In this document: piece after piece, positions 43,307-55,510 of the stretch | Layout of the letters: every line of letters begins with the position of its first letter | Position numbering within the stretch: position 1 is the first letter of the stretch | NCBI GenBank assembly: GCA_037179385.1 | Contig: CM074193.1 | Location: forward strand, 42,812,846 to 42,876,845 | Origin: Holothuria scabra | Lineage: Eukaryota > Echinodermata > Holothuroidea > Aspidochirotida > Holothuriidae | Length of the DNA: 64,000 nt | Direction: 5' to 3' | Translations under genes and position numbers: made by a program | Notes under the pieces: generated by a model | Told to the model about the DNA's origin: nothing | Database searches by the model: none | Seen by the model: only the letters and a program-made list of their open reading frames with translations

Positions 43307-43891
43307 TGGAATACCGTTTTAACATTTATTCCCGAATTTCAGATATCTTTAATTAATTTCAGATATCTCTAAATAATTGCAGATATCTCTAATTCAATTT
43401 CAGATATCTCTAAATAGTTGCATATATCTCTAATTCAATTTCAGATGTCTCTAAATAATTGCAGATATCTTTAAATAATTGCAGATATCTCGAAATAACG
43501 AAGTATTTCAGATATCTCTAATTCAATTTTAGATATCTCTAATTCTATTTCAGATATCTCTAATTCAATTTCAGATATCTCTAATTCATTTTCAGATATC
43601 TCTAATTCAATTTCAGATATCTCTAATTTAATTTCAGATATCTCTAAATCAATTTCAGATATCTCTAATTCTATTTCAGATATCTCTAATTCAATTTCAG
43701 ATATCTCTAATTCAATTTCAGATATCTCCAATTCAATTTCAGATATCTCTAATTCAGTTTCAGATATCTCCAATTCAATTTCAGATATCTCTAATTCAAT
43801 TTTAGATATCTAAAATAGTGCATAATTAGAGATATCTGAAATTAATTAGAGATATCTGAAATTCGTGAATAAATGTTAAAACGGTATTCCA
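43307..43891. mobile_element. TA-flanked foldback MITE with internal minisatellite
   Basis: The left end TGGAATACCGTTTTAACATT is repeated in inverted form at the right end (TTAAAACGGTATTCCA), with arms of roughly 60 bp. Both sides are flanked by TA (43305-43306, 43892-43893), as in Tc1/mariner-type insertions. The interior, about 43345-43810, is a tandem array of units close to 20 bp built on TTTCAGATATCTCTAATTCAA. It encodes no transposase. The array reads as an EISEIELEISEIEL-type repeat peptide on the minus strand, which is a by-product of the repeat and not a gene. Confidence 0.85.
43345..43810. repeat. Minisatellite, unit about 20 bp (AGATATCT core)
   Basis: More than 20 head-to-tail units with the palindromic core AGATATCT at every step, separated by TCTAATTCAATTTC or TAAATAATTGC variants. 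The left part favours the AAATAATTGC spacer and the right part the AATTCAATTTC spacer, suggesting two rounds of local amplification. Confidence 0.9.
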
Positions 43892-43893
43892 TA

Positions 43894-46734
43894 GATCCGG
43901 CCTTTTCAAAACGGTTTAATTTAAGTTTGTGAATGTTATTCACATTTTACGTTTCGTAAGACTGACAGTTTATTGCCAAAATTCTATTTCAATTTGTACA
44001 TAAGTTTATAAATATTGTATACATGTATTTGTAAATAACCTTCTAGCATGAATAATATGATTGGGCGGTACGTGTGATCAAGAGTGCAGTTTTTAGCTGT
44101 ACATATTCTATTGTGTTGTATAACGCATGCATAGTGTAATCTTCCCACATAATTAACTCCATATTATCATTCGAAAATATAAAAATGATTTATTATTTTC
44201 GCATTAGGATATTTTAGCCTTATTAAGGGAACATTGACGTTTGTAAAAATATTAGTTTGCAGAATCAGATTTAATCTTTGATGTACCCCATACTCAGCCA
44301 AGCGTCTTTCAAACATATTAATAGTTTGTAGAGAAGGGGTTTAAAGTAAGTCTTCTGTTTCATACATAAGAATTGTAATTGCAGTAGTCAATAAGTAAGA
44401 TAATGTTTGGGAGTATCTTTTCTATCTTTCTTTTTAATGGGTTTTGATTCTCCCCTTTTCTCTCTATATACAGGGGATATCTGATTATTTTCTACCGCGC
44501 CCATGGTTCATAAAATACCGATAATTTGGTGTATTTTACAACAGGGTAGTTAAATCATGGCTTTATATTGATGTTTTTCAGACACCTCCAAAATTATTTA
44601 TTTTTACACCTTTGTATCACCAGTAGCGTTTATAAGGTGGGCAAAAGAGAGATGGCGGGGAACATTGAAATTGTACGATAAACTTAATTCTTTAGTACTT
44701 TCCATGTACACATGTATACATGCATGGTTTGCATAGTTAACAAGGAAATCCAAACTCATTAAACTGCTAAAGAGTGATTATCGCCCATCTTATATACACT
44801 AATTCGATCAGAGCTTGATTTTAGTGACTGTAGGCAGCCATTGGTGGGGTCCATCATATCTACATGATTTTCAAACCCTCAATTTCAGTGAATTTGAGGG
44901 ATTCAAGATAAAATTTGTGTACAACCCTCCATGATACAGGTTAGCAAAGAAATTGAAAGATTAAAAGGTGATATACTCCAGTTATGGCCGACTGAAATCA
45001 GACCATCGCTTTCAGTCCGGATTCGTTGTTACACGCTGATGTGTTGCTTTCAAAAAAGAAAAAGAATTCTACCTGAAAACTGCCATGAAGAAAGCAAAAA
45101 CTGGGTTTCTTAGATTTTCAAAGTATTTTTCTTCGTAAACTTTCCATCATTATTAATTATCTCACTCTTTAGTGCAAAGCTTAGTAATTTTTTCAAATTA
45201 TTGTTACATTTAAATTGCAATTGCAGTGCTCTATATTGCATTACATTTCTATGTAGCATCATGTTCTGTATTACAACTCAAGAATGCCAAACCCCAGAGA
45301 TTGGAGTCATCACCTTTCTCTGAACATTTTTCTTTGTACATTGACGAAACATTTTCATTCTTTTTCCTAAATTATATATAGAAATTACTATATTTTGTAA
45401 TTATTTCAGAAAATAGATGTACTGATAGAAAGCATAATTTTTCAGTTTTGTCTCTTTTATCTATTTTGGGAAGATGTGTCGCTTCTACTTATTTACTCAG
45501 TTATATGAATTTTATGAAAATATGAATTACTTAAACCATTTTGAACGAAGCATGGTGGGAACATGCCCAATTTACTTTGACTTCAACGGCTAAAGATTGT
45601 TAAGATGCTTTGCAATACACTGTTTTTGGAAGACAAGTAACTAGTGAAATTTCTCAGTAAAAAGCGTAAATTATTCCTTCTTTTCTTTATCAAAATTCAG
45701 AAAACTAAAGAGAATATTTAAAATAAAATATATATACATCTGAAAATATGAAACGTTTATTTGACCATGCACTATATTTGAACAATTCACATGCCAACTT
45801 ATTTTAGCAGTCAACGCTATTATATTCCTGTCCTCAGCCTGTTTTGGAACAGAGAACAGTGTTCCTGTAGGAGTAGATAACGAAAAAAACCACTTTCGCG
45901 AACTGTTCTTACACCCACCGAAATCTTGGTGGTGCATGCAGCGAGAAACGAAAAGTAAACAAGAAGACGGAAATGCCTTCTCACGGAGGGAATGTAAAGA
46001 AATATCAGCAGTACAGTTGCTTAACATGTGCCCGAGAGGAATTAATCACTACAACAGCAATTTCAGGATTTATTATGAAAATTAAACGAAGTAAGTGGTG
46101 AAAGCATGACATAGTGAGACGCGACGTTGGACCCACATGCATAACATGACGTACCGTATAACCTGGAAGTACCCATTCGACACCAATGCAGAAGGGATTT
46201 CCTTGTTCTCGACATGTTCCAAAACAGCCAAGACTAGAAAATAGAATACAGCTATGATTTTAGTTGAACCAAGTTATGTGTAACGTAGCACCGTTATATT
46301 CAGGGTGGACTCATGATTTGCTGGACAGGGCGCCAATAACCCAAAGTTCCGACGAAGGCGACGAGTTGCTAAAGGGACTTAGGTAAAATTTTCCACGCGC
46401 GCCGAAAATGTTGTAAGACTTGCTTCTCCCACGAAAAAAAAAAAATCATAAAATTGCTCCAATTTGGATTTTATGGAAGGGAAGCTATATAACACAATTT
46501 GGATTGTGTAAGCTAGAGAAATTTTGGGTTTTTGATCGTAGAACCTGCCCTTTCTGGAAGTTAAGCAACCATTTTGCCAGGGAAACTAATAGCTCTGGTG
46601 ATTACATATGTTTTCCAAATGCTTAAAGCTAATCGACGAAACTAGAAAATTCACCTTGGGACAGTCTTCCCGACAATGGAAGGCAAGCCCCTCCTCGGGT
46701 GTTACCGCGACCTTGGTAAGGGTACTCTATTGTT
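43894..46734. other. No supported gene
   Basis: AT-rich unique sequence downstream of Brachyury. The 118-codon minus frame at 45671-46027 has no motif and reads like chance. Alternative polyadenylation-like signals are sparse. Confidence 0.5.
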
Positions 46735-46905
46735 TAAGTCGAGCAGGCCACATCTTTTCTAGTTGTGGTTTTGGCTTGTTTTCCCTACTCCATTGCTTAT
46801 GCTGAGCACAAAAAAAGCACAATGGCAAGAGGTTCCGTTTTAGATATTTTCGGTTTAACCGGCCCAGACTCGAAACTCGCGACCTCCCTCAGTTCGATAG
46901 AATAA
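46735..46905 (-). mobile_element. SINE, family S, decayed copy
   Basis: The + strand reads AAGTCGAGCAGGCCACATCT, GGCTTGTTTTCCCTACTCCA, TTGCTTATGCTGAGCACAAA and CACAATGGCAAGAGGTTCCG, then a worn head (CCAGACTCGAAACTCGCGAC). Confidence 0.68.
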
Positions 46906-47984
46906 TTTCATCATACACACAAAGAGACATATATGATGTACCACTTTAAAATTACTTGTCTCGTTTCTGAATCGGCGTCATCGAATTATGTTTAAATTTC
47001 GTAATAATATTGAGACCAAAATAGGACTGTCACTAGCCCCCTCAAAAAAGGTGCAGGTCTCACAACTTAAAGTGAGAGACCGATATTTTTAAATCTTTCA
47101 CATCAGTTGACGTCTATAAATAAAAGGAGCAGGACACATTTTTTGTCATAACAAGTAAAAAGTTAAATTTGCATACCTCCTTAGGCTGGAAATCGTTGGT
47201 CACAAGTCACCATTTTTGTGACAAAATTAATTAAAAACTAGATATCCCAATTAAAAATATTAATTGACTCACAGGCGTAATGCAGGGCGATCGAAGAAGT
47301 ATTGTACCCTCAAGACGGGTCAAAGGGTTCTGTGATTGCCAAGATAAGGGAAAAACAGTCGTCTCCCCTAGATTTTAGCATTGTCTATAGGACAAACTTT
47401 TTTCATTTTTTCCCCAAGTACAGTTCAGTAAGACAGGACAAGCCATTTGTCCTTTGGGGGCACATGAAGGGAGGGCCTAAAAAGTCATTTAAAAAATATT
47501 AAACCTCCATCTCTTCATGAATACCGTAGACAATTAGATGAGATGTAGGCTTCAATATCAAGCCTTGGTTCCTACATCAGTGTATGACCAAGAAGGTCTG
47601 AACTTCCCTGGTTTAACTATATATTTGCATCGTAGTTTCTCGCAGAGGATCAAAAACTGTTAACATATTAAAGGTGTAATGTACTTATTAAGTGTCACGG
47701 CATATTCTTTTCTCAAATATTCTAATAAAAAAAGTCTGACACATTGTAAAATCCTCATGAGTATAACAAACCCGAACAGCCAAGTGGGCTGATTTACTGT
47801 GGTTCATCAGCTTAAATCTGGTAATTTGTTTGCTTACATGTAATAAATAATGGTACACGGAGATACCCATCGATTCCTTCAATTTCAATGAGTACATGGG
47901 TTCAGAACTGCGTGTAGACAATAAAATTAAGACAACTAAGACTGGTGGACTCCAATAATGGTCAGTTAGCCACTACTGTAAAAA
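46906..47984. other. No supported feature
   Basis: Unique sequence between two family S SINE copies. No motif or paired repeat noticed. Confidence 0.45.
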
Positions 47985-48060
47985 AAGCCGTGGCCGGCTC
48001 GACTTGAACCAATAGGTTTGAAACTGGACCGTAAAACTCCATCTAAGTAACTGTACTAAC
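47985..48060 (+). mobile_element. SINE, family S, 3' part, opposite orientation
   Basis: Reads GCCGTGGCCGGCTCGACTTG, AACCAATAGGTTTGAAACTG, GACCGTAAAACTCCATCTAA and then ACTGTACTAACTAAC, the SINE 3' end and its TAAC-rich tail. The only family S copy seen on the + strand. The 5' part is absent. Confidence 0.72.
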
Positions 48061-48109
48061 TAACAGACTAATCGCCGACTTAACTTTAGCTGTCCGGAAA
48101 CCCCTATAG

Positions 48110-48978
48110 CCACGGTGGGCAACAATCTTGACTGAAGGGCCCAGATATAGGAAATGAAAAATTGACCGGACCGCATTAAACCAATGACCTGCTGTTGATT
48201 TCAAAACTTTAATTCTGAGGACTTTCAAACAATATAAATCTTGATTCATAAAACCTAATCTCAAAATAGTATTGTTGATATACCGGTAAGTAATGGGGAA
48301 AATAGGCCAACCTGGCAGCATTCAATGAGATGTCTGGCACTGATAGTTTGCAACTAATTTCTCCATAGGTGTAGGAAGCTGTTCAAGACTGGGGGGGGGG
48401 GAGGGGGAGGGGCTGAATCTTGTTCCGGGTGGCCGTCCTATGGATGCGTTTAAAGGGGAGGAGGTGCCTCCTCCACTTTAAAAATATTTTGAATATTTGA
48501 GGGTCCTTAGATGCAACTTGTTGTATGTTTTTGGACACATTGTAAAGGTAAATTACTGCAAATTGTTGACATTTCTTAGCCCTTTGGAAATTGTTTTGAC
48601 ACTTCAGGGTCCTTAAGTGCAATATGGTGAATCATTTTGGACAAATTTTAAAGTAAATTACGGCAGTTTTTTTTTTTTTTCATTTTTCTTAGCCCTTTGG
48701 AAAACGTTTGGATATTTGTGGATCCTTAAATGGAATTTGGTGCATTATTTTGGACAAATTTAAGTAACTGGAAATTTTTGACATTTAGCTAATCACAAAT
48801 GAATAGCGATGATACGCATATTGAGGAACGTCATTAGTACGGATATAAGCAAAGCTGCTAGCTCATTTGTTGTGATAGTGTAAAATAGATTGATTATTTT
48901 TCTTTTCCTTGAGACATCTCGCAATTAAATCACTGGAGGGCCGCATGCGGCCCGTGGGCCGTAGGTTGCCCACCCCTG
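48110..48978. mobile_element. Charlie-like hAT remnant, 869 bp
   Basis: The right end GGCCGTAGGTTGCCCACCCCTG is the standard Charlie/hAT end (CAGGGGTGGGCAAC in reverse). The left end CCACGGTGGGCAACA matches it apart from the first bases. Flanks CCCTATAG and CTCTATAG agree at 7 of 8 bases. No transposase frame survives. The interior contains a G tract and three tandem units (48486-48785). Confidence 0.72.
48486..48785 (+). repeat. Tandem repeat, three units of about 115 bp
   Basis: Units share GGGTCCTTA-ATG-AA-TTG-TG, then TTTTGGACA-ATT--AA-GTAA and TGACATTT-TTAGCCCTTTGG. The third unit is the most decayed. A T-run of about 17 bases interrupts the second. A related fragment occurs at about 9115-9160. 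Confidence 0.7.
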
Positions 48979-50424
48979 CTCTATAGTTTCATGTCTTTAA
49001 AAAAAGCTACAGTATTTCACTAGATTTTGCACGTTGCGGTTAATGAAAATCATTTACCGATACATTGTAAACTTGAAATTCACAAACCAGTACAAGGACA
49101 TCTTTGTGAAATTGGTTTACAACCTGTCTGGAAATGTCTACTTCGAAAAATGTAAAAAAAACGTAAAATGAATTCAATTAGGAAAGATTGAAATGTTATA
49201 TTGAAATAAAAGGGCAAAATGTGATGAGTTTTGTCGCTTACTAGCAAATTTGTTTGTATCTGGTGAAGACATGTTGTTTGGGTTTTTTTTTGACGGACGA
49301 TTGGGAAATTGTAGAACACGGAGGTGAAGATAAGAAAAAATAAAATCATAAAATTAAGGGAAACACATAGAAAAACTACCCGATCCGGCTATCCAACTCG
49401 TTACTGATACAGTAATAGCAAACATTGCGTGTTGTACATTGCTGGTCTCTGATATACCGGGAAAGAGTATCATTGCTCAAGTCAGATTAAGGTAAATACC
49501 AGTTGAAATGATTCCAGCAGTTGACCAGTCACGGTCTGTTTAATTGACGGATTAAAAAGACAATAGGGTGTTTCAAAGGTGAACAATGGTCTATTATAAT
49601 CGATGAATGTCTTCCTGGCTTCTGTGACTACTGGATGTATAACCTACATTTGGTTAGGTCCACCTGAGTACACACGCCAAACGGGAGCCGAATGGAGCGG
49701 CTACCGATTCAATCCCAACTCTCTGGAAGTTTAAATACGGCGAGTAATTAATGTTTGTGCAAGTTAAGTATTGTGATGTTTGCCTTGTCATTAGACGAAT
49801 GAGGTTTTTGATTGAGTCAAGAGATTTTGACAAAATGGGATTTGCGACTAGATCGAACTCCTGGGGAGGATAAAGACATTTGTCTGAAAGGGGAAGGTGT
49901 TGAAGGTGAATGAATTTGCTTGTTTTAGGGTCGATAGGTCGGAAGGTATTCAGGATATGGTTAATTTGAAGGAGAAGGTCGCGGTAGATGCTCCAAGAGT
50001 TGTCTAGCAAATGACATGGCGGTTAATGCTGACGTCATCAATTCGATATTTTTAAGAGTGTCTAATAATATTGTCATATTGAATATTCCTAAAAGGTTAT
50101 TGAATATTTTTTATCTTATCTGGAATTTATCATTATATGCATATACATACGGGGCAAATATTTCTGGAAGCAGCGATAAGTAGCAATTTTTATCAAGGAA
50201 TTTCCTAACTGGATAACGATAGCCCTAATCCCTAACCTAATCCCCAACCTTAACAAAGAATACAATCGATCAAATACAATGGCAACAGCCAATCAAGAAA
50301 CACCTTGTTTAACAGTGCGCACCCTCCCAAAAGGACGTGATTTATTATTTTTTTAATCGGGGTCTCATTTGTCTGAATTAGGAGGGCATACGCCCAACTA
50401 TACTTTCGGCTTGGTACGCTAATG
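48979..50424. other. No recognised gene; one unexplained frame
   Basis: A minus-strand frame of 118 codons at 49654-50010 (DPKTSKFIHLQHLPLSDK region) has a protein-like composition, but I see no family, no second copy and no clear splice border. Confidence 0.4.
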
Positions 50425-50757
50425 CATTCTAAAGACAAAAGAATGAACCTTGTCACTCTAGATCTCTTATAGGGTGAAAAGTGTGAATTTGTTTTATCAG
50501 AGTGTTAATTCATCCCCAAAATAGTGAGATTTGCTCTACGAAGAGTGAGCATTGACTCTTCAACGAGTATCCGATCTACAAAGATCACTATTTTTTAAGA
50601 ATGATAATTGTATGCACTCGGTTCCATCAAGAGTAAAACATGTTTCTTTTGAAGTGAATTTCATCTTCTTGGAGTAAATTAAGATTCCAATTGAGCAAAT
50701 TCACGCTTGTCACTCTTTAAGAGGGTATAACTAAGGTGACTCTTTTGTTTTAGAGTG
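50425..50757. mobile_element. Foldback MITE, CACTCTAAAA family, older copy
   Basis: Starts CATTCTAAAGACAAAAGAATG and ends CTCTTTTGTTTTAGAGTG, with the same internal order of motifs as the other copies but many substitutions. The flanks read TG and CA rather than TA, consistent with decay. Confidence 0.75.
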
Positions 50758-50784
50758 CAGTTGCAAGCATGGATTATAGAGAAT

Positions 50785-50971
50785 CAGTACCGTAGCCAGG
50801 ATTGGTGTTGGGGGGGGGGGGGGGGGTTGGAGCACGGCATTAAGGAAAGGTCTAAGGGGAGGGAGAACAAACGACAAATGTAGGTGTTTTACCACTATAT
50901 TTCTTTCAAGGTTGGGCCATGGGTGGGTGTGGGGTTCAACCACAAAAACCACACCCGTGGTAACGCCACTG
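50785..50971. mobile_element. hAT-type MITE, 187 bp
   Basis: The left end CAGTACCGTAGCCAGGATT and right end GGTAACGCCACTG have flanks TAGAGAAT and CAGAGAAT (7 of 8 identical). A long G tract follows the left end. It lies 27 bp after a foldback MITE that ends at 50757. Confidence 0.78.
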
Positions 50972-51458
50972 CAGAGAATGTGTTGAGAAATTTTCAAGGC
51001 TCCATATTGAATATGTTTCTTGACACACTTCAGTTCTCTATACCGTTCAGAAGAACTTTTTCAAAAACCGGAGGTCTGTCTTACTGGACGTATCCCTCGA
51101 GGAAGAGGGTATGTTATCTGGAATAAAGCCATTATCGACACAAATAAAACCACTTTTGATATCTGGCCACCATTATTCGGGTATTAGCCTAACTATGCCT
51201 TGACTTGGCCAAGTCTAAACTATGCCTTGTGTTGATACAACTTTTTTTCATTATCGGCATACTTTTTATTCATTATCAACATTTTAAACATCATTTTAAA
51301 CAAATATTTTCATCAGTGTCTAAACATATTACAGCATAACATAAAGTGATGGAGAAGGAATATTTTTCGTCGTAAAAATCATGTCTTACTTACTCGACAT
51401 CCCATAGACCTATTTGTGAAAATATACTTGGAATTTACATAAACGTGTGGAGATAATA

Positions 51459-51862
51459 CACTCTAAAATCAAAAGAGTGAACTTAGTCACTCTTTGATCG
51501 AGTGAAAAGTGTAAATTCGCTCCATTAGAGTGATAATTCACTCCAAGAGGAGTGAAGTTCCCTCAAAAAAGAGTGAAGTTCACTCTAAAAAAGAGTGAAA
51601 TTCACTAGAGGAAGAGGGAAAATTCACTCTTCCACGAGTGCCTGCAATGATAGCTCTTTTTTTTAAGAGCGATCATCGTGGGCACTCCATCAAGAGTGAA
51701 ACTTCGCTCGTTTTAAGGGAATTTCACTCTTTTTGGAGTGAACTTCACTCTTTTTGGAGGGAACTTCACTCCTCTTGGAGTGAATTATCACTCTTATGGA
51801 GTGAATTTACATTTTTAACTCGATCAAAGAGTGAATAAGTTCACTTTTTTGATTTTAGAGTG
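51459..51862. mobile_element. TA-flanked foldback MITE, CACTCTAAAA ends (copy 2)
   Basis: Almost identical in sequence to the copy at 19159-19547 along the whole length, with TA at 51457-51458 and 51863-51864. It carries an extra GAGTGAAGTTCACTC block in the left arm. The strong similarity of two copies 32 kb apart points to recent activity of the family. Confidence 0.9.
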
Positions 51863-51875
51863 TACTTAAGGTGTA

Positions 51876-52433
51876 CCTCAAGTCAAAAAAATAAAATATA
51901 TATATATTAAACAGTATTAAAATGAATTCTAACAGTCCAGCTCCCATCTTCAAGGACATTCTTGAGCCGAGATGTAAAATGTTGAAATTTACTCACTTAA
52001 AACCAATTAATAAATTGCGCAATAATTTGTATCTTTCTTGTTGTACAACTCATTTAACTGTCTTTGTTCCCTTTAAAATTAAAATGTTTCTTATGCCCTT
52101 GAACACTTCCTGTTTGCTTGAACCAACCAACATGTTGCACAGAGAGGGTTTAATTAATAACTTCGCCCCAAAAGAGTAAGAGTGCTATCACACCTTGGTA
52201 CAAGGGGCAGTTACTTTCAGAAAAAACAGAACAAAGATCGCAGTTTGAGTAGTACAACAATGACATCACAAATTATTGTGCAATGCACCATCTTAATTTG
52301 AATGAATACGATTAACTTCAACATTTTATATCTCGGCTCAAGAATGTCCTACGAAGATGGGAGTAGATTGTTAGAACTCACTTTTCATGCTGTTTATTAA
52401 TACCAATTTTCTAATTTTTGTTGACTTGAGGTG
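51876..52433. mobile_element. Foldback element, CCTCAAGTCAA ends
   Basis: Left arm GTACCTCAAGTCAA, then CTCCCATCTTC, GGACATTCTTGAGCCGAGAT and AAAATGTTGAA; all recur inverted at the right end (52290-52433). Arm length is about 140 bp with an unrelated centre. It begins 13 bp after the MITE ending at 51862. No open frame of note. Confidence 0.8.
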
Positions 52434-52439
52434 TACTTT

Positions 52440-54330
52440 AAAAGGGAAAGAAAATGTAGTTGGCAGCGAAGGGGGGGGGGGGGGGGGGGACCCAGTCCCG
52501 TGCTTCTCTCATAGTGAATTCTATTCTACCGTAACTTCCGAGTTTAAAAATAGAAAACTGTTGAAAAAATCGGAAAAATGGGAGTATTGGTCGAAAAATT
52601 AGACGAATGATAAAAAATTGTATCGAAGCACAGTTAACGTTGCGTGAAGCGAAAGGGAGCAGGTTTTGTCATCGGGTGGGATATACGGTTCCATATTTTA
52701 CTTGAAACTGATGTGCCGTTTGGGGGGGGGGGGATAAATATCGTGAAAATTTGAGATTCAGGAAGTGCGGTCTTAAAGTATTGTTCAAACTAACAGAAGG
52801 TAATTTTGCAAGGAAATATATTTTAAAAAACTATCCGAACACGTTAAAATCAGAACTCGTTTGCTCTGGTGACTGAGAGGGGTGGGGAAGTTCTTTATAT
52901 TTTGGGCAAAGTTTTACCCAAGTTAGGCATGTATGCCCCCTGCTCAGCAGTTTAGTAAAACATGGTCCAAATCGATTACAAAATGATCCCTTGTTGGGCA
53001 AAGATAATCGGTAAACAGAGATAACTGTTTAAGTCACTAGTGTAATTGCGTAACAGTTCAGCAGGAGGCATATGCGCTTAGTAATTTTCAGAGAGTACTG
53101 TATGTATCTGTGATATATTTTCGATAGAATATCACAGAAGGCTGAGAAATTCAACGTAGGCTAAAGACTTTAAGTTAAAGACAGTATCCTGTTCCGTTGG
53201 ATGACTTAGTCTGGGGAACAAGATTGACTCAAGACGGGAACACCTAGGCTAATTGTAAAAGTTGGTGAATACGGTATATTATGTAGCAAAGCGATAAAAC
53301 AGGGGACATACTTAAAATTCTTGTCCAAACCTGTTCGTAGTATTCATCTTTAGACCATTTTTTTTATTTTACTAAACTCTTTAACAAATGATCATCGACG
53401 ATGAAACCCATCTAGACGTTTTAAAACCTTCCAGTCCAATTCTTTCCCGAGGTGCTAGACAGAGAAATAAATAAAGCGTATTAGATAGACTGCAAGAGAT
53501 TCCTTTGGGCCCACCTTGAAACTTTTCCATTATCCCCATTATTCCCGGCAACAGATTTACCAAGTTCATCGCATTATAACTTTTTCATTACCCTCTGGGC
53601 AACACACCTGAGCTGGAGAAAAAATACGAAAACACAACAACACCTTGGTTATTTTCTAAAGGCGACCTACATGAAGGCACAGGATCCACCATTTATAATA
53701 GGATTCAGTGATTAGGCCTACAGCATTGGGAAGACAGCCGTTACCGAAGCCTCCTTTACCAAAATACAAATCCCACTAAAGGCTTCGAAGCCAATACATC
53801 TTTTTGTCTTACTAATTACTCTTGATTTTGAGATCATCGGCAAACTGAAGTGGCAGGTAACAGGATTGTCTTCTAATCAAAGTCTCTAAGTACCTGCCAA
53901 GTATTTCATTTATTTAAAAAAAATCCGCGCAGTGATACACTTGTCACTCTGTAGGATTTAACTTCAAACCCCAAACAGAAACCGCAAAAGTTGGGAAGTT
54001 CTATTCAGAGGTTTAGGGTCTTTTCAGCTGGCCTCTTGAATTTACACACACAGCCGGACACCTCGGTTATATGGGGTCCATTCTTCGTCTTGTTAGAACA
54101 CTAATATGTTTGTGTACAACGAACAAACTCGATATGCTGTTTGCTATTCAATAGACTTTCTTTTCAAACGGTTACCTGTTTTGCAGTTGTTTCGAGAGAG
54201 ATTTAAAGGAATACCCAGTGGTCTGTCTGCCGGCAGGATTTATTCACCTCAAATTTATTTGAAAACATGACCTTTTTATTTGCATAATGATATTTGATCA
54301 TTAATGCCATTAGTGATTGACATTTACTCC
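52440..54330. other. No supported gene; G tracts
   Basis: G tracts at 52470-52489 and 52721-52732. Otherwise unique sequence. Confidence 0.45.
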
Positions 54331-54334
54331 TGCA

Positions 54335-54515
54335 CTCACGAACCGGAATATTGTCAAATATTTCACAAGATTGGTTTTAAAATTGACTAGAGATGGCTCA
54401 ACATTGAAACTATTCCTTTCATTTATGAGCTGGACATAGTCAACGTTTTGACAAGATTTCGGTTCTTCTTGCCCCAATTGATTAGACTCTATTCAAATTT
54501 GACTATGACGTTTTA
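54335..54515. repeat. Decayed copy of the GTCAAATATTT repeat
   Basis: Shares GTCAAATATTTCACAAGATT, AAATTGACTAGA and CCAATTGATTAGA with 34892-35110 and contains the same blocks in both orientations, as expected of a foldback element. The ends are worn. Confidence 0.5.
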
Positions 54516-55129
54516 ACAATGTAGTAAAAAGTGAATATGTAAGGTACCATAAATAAATAATATGTATGAATTTAGCAATGCAGTAATTTGATATTATCGC
54601 ACGACTTAAAGGTGCGGGGACATTAAAATGACATACTTTTAATATTTGTTGTATAGAGCAGAAATGCAGACACCAGCAAACTGCCAAAATCAAATATTCA
54701 GTACAGACAAATTTGGAATTCTGACGTCGCCACTGGACCAAGAACTCTAACTACATACCTCGTGGTGAGATTCATCCGGCCCGACCATCTCGGGGATGGC
54801 GCCAGGATTTGCCCGACAGGGGGCCAAGCTCCCCGACAGCCCTATGCACCACATAGAGGACTGCATAGATTTGCCACTTTTAACAATCTAAATCCAATAT
54901 TGGCGAAAAATTGTAATTTTATGACAGTTTTGGGGTTTTATGGAGGAATCTGACGTTGTCATGAGGAAAATCAAGTAGGGGGTAATCTGTAGTTTTGTTG
55001 AGATTACTGAATATCATCATGCAGATTTAGGCCCTCCGACCATATTGGAGCATTCTCCTTAGGAAAAAATTTGGCTTCGCATTTATTGAAGTTTTATATT
55101 TTATTCATTGTCATAGGTGTACGGGAGCG

Positions 55130-55510
55130 TGTGAATTTGGGAGGGGCAGATTTTTTTGTCCGAAAAATGTAATACTGCCCGAAAGATTATCTAAGTCGAG
55201 CACACAGAATTTTTTAAAAAATTGAGAACCCCGGAAAGCATGGAATTTCCTGGGCTCGTAACTAGAATTAAAAAGTCCTTATTTTCAGATTTCTTTCGCC
55301 ATAAAATTATTTTCCCTTCATAATTCTGCCCCAAAACAAGAATAATTTACAAACACGCATTGTTCTGTTCAGTTATCTGTTCGACTAAAACACTATCTGT
55401 GCGGAGCGTACAGAAAATTGATAAAAAAAATTTAACCCCTAAGATAGCCGGAATGGCATTTCCCAGACTTGTAACGAGAAATGAAGCAGTCGTTATTTTG
55501 AGCCTTCCTT
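55130..55510 (+). repeat. Diverged copy of the GGAGCG module, two units
   Basis: Two neighbouring blocks (about 55170-55275 and 55390-55500) share TATCT-AGC/GCGGAGCGTACAGAA-ATT, AAACCCC/GG-TA and GCATTTCCCAGACTTGTAACGAGAA-style text with the modules at 9366-9690. No clear ends were found. Confidence 0.55.

Noticed and set aside
43345..43810. Regular repeats that could be taken for a CRISPR array, or for a repeat protein (EISEIEL)n
   Set aside because: The units are contiguous with no unique spacers, the genome is animal, and the frame is a by-product of a 21-bp-like period lying inside a MITE.
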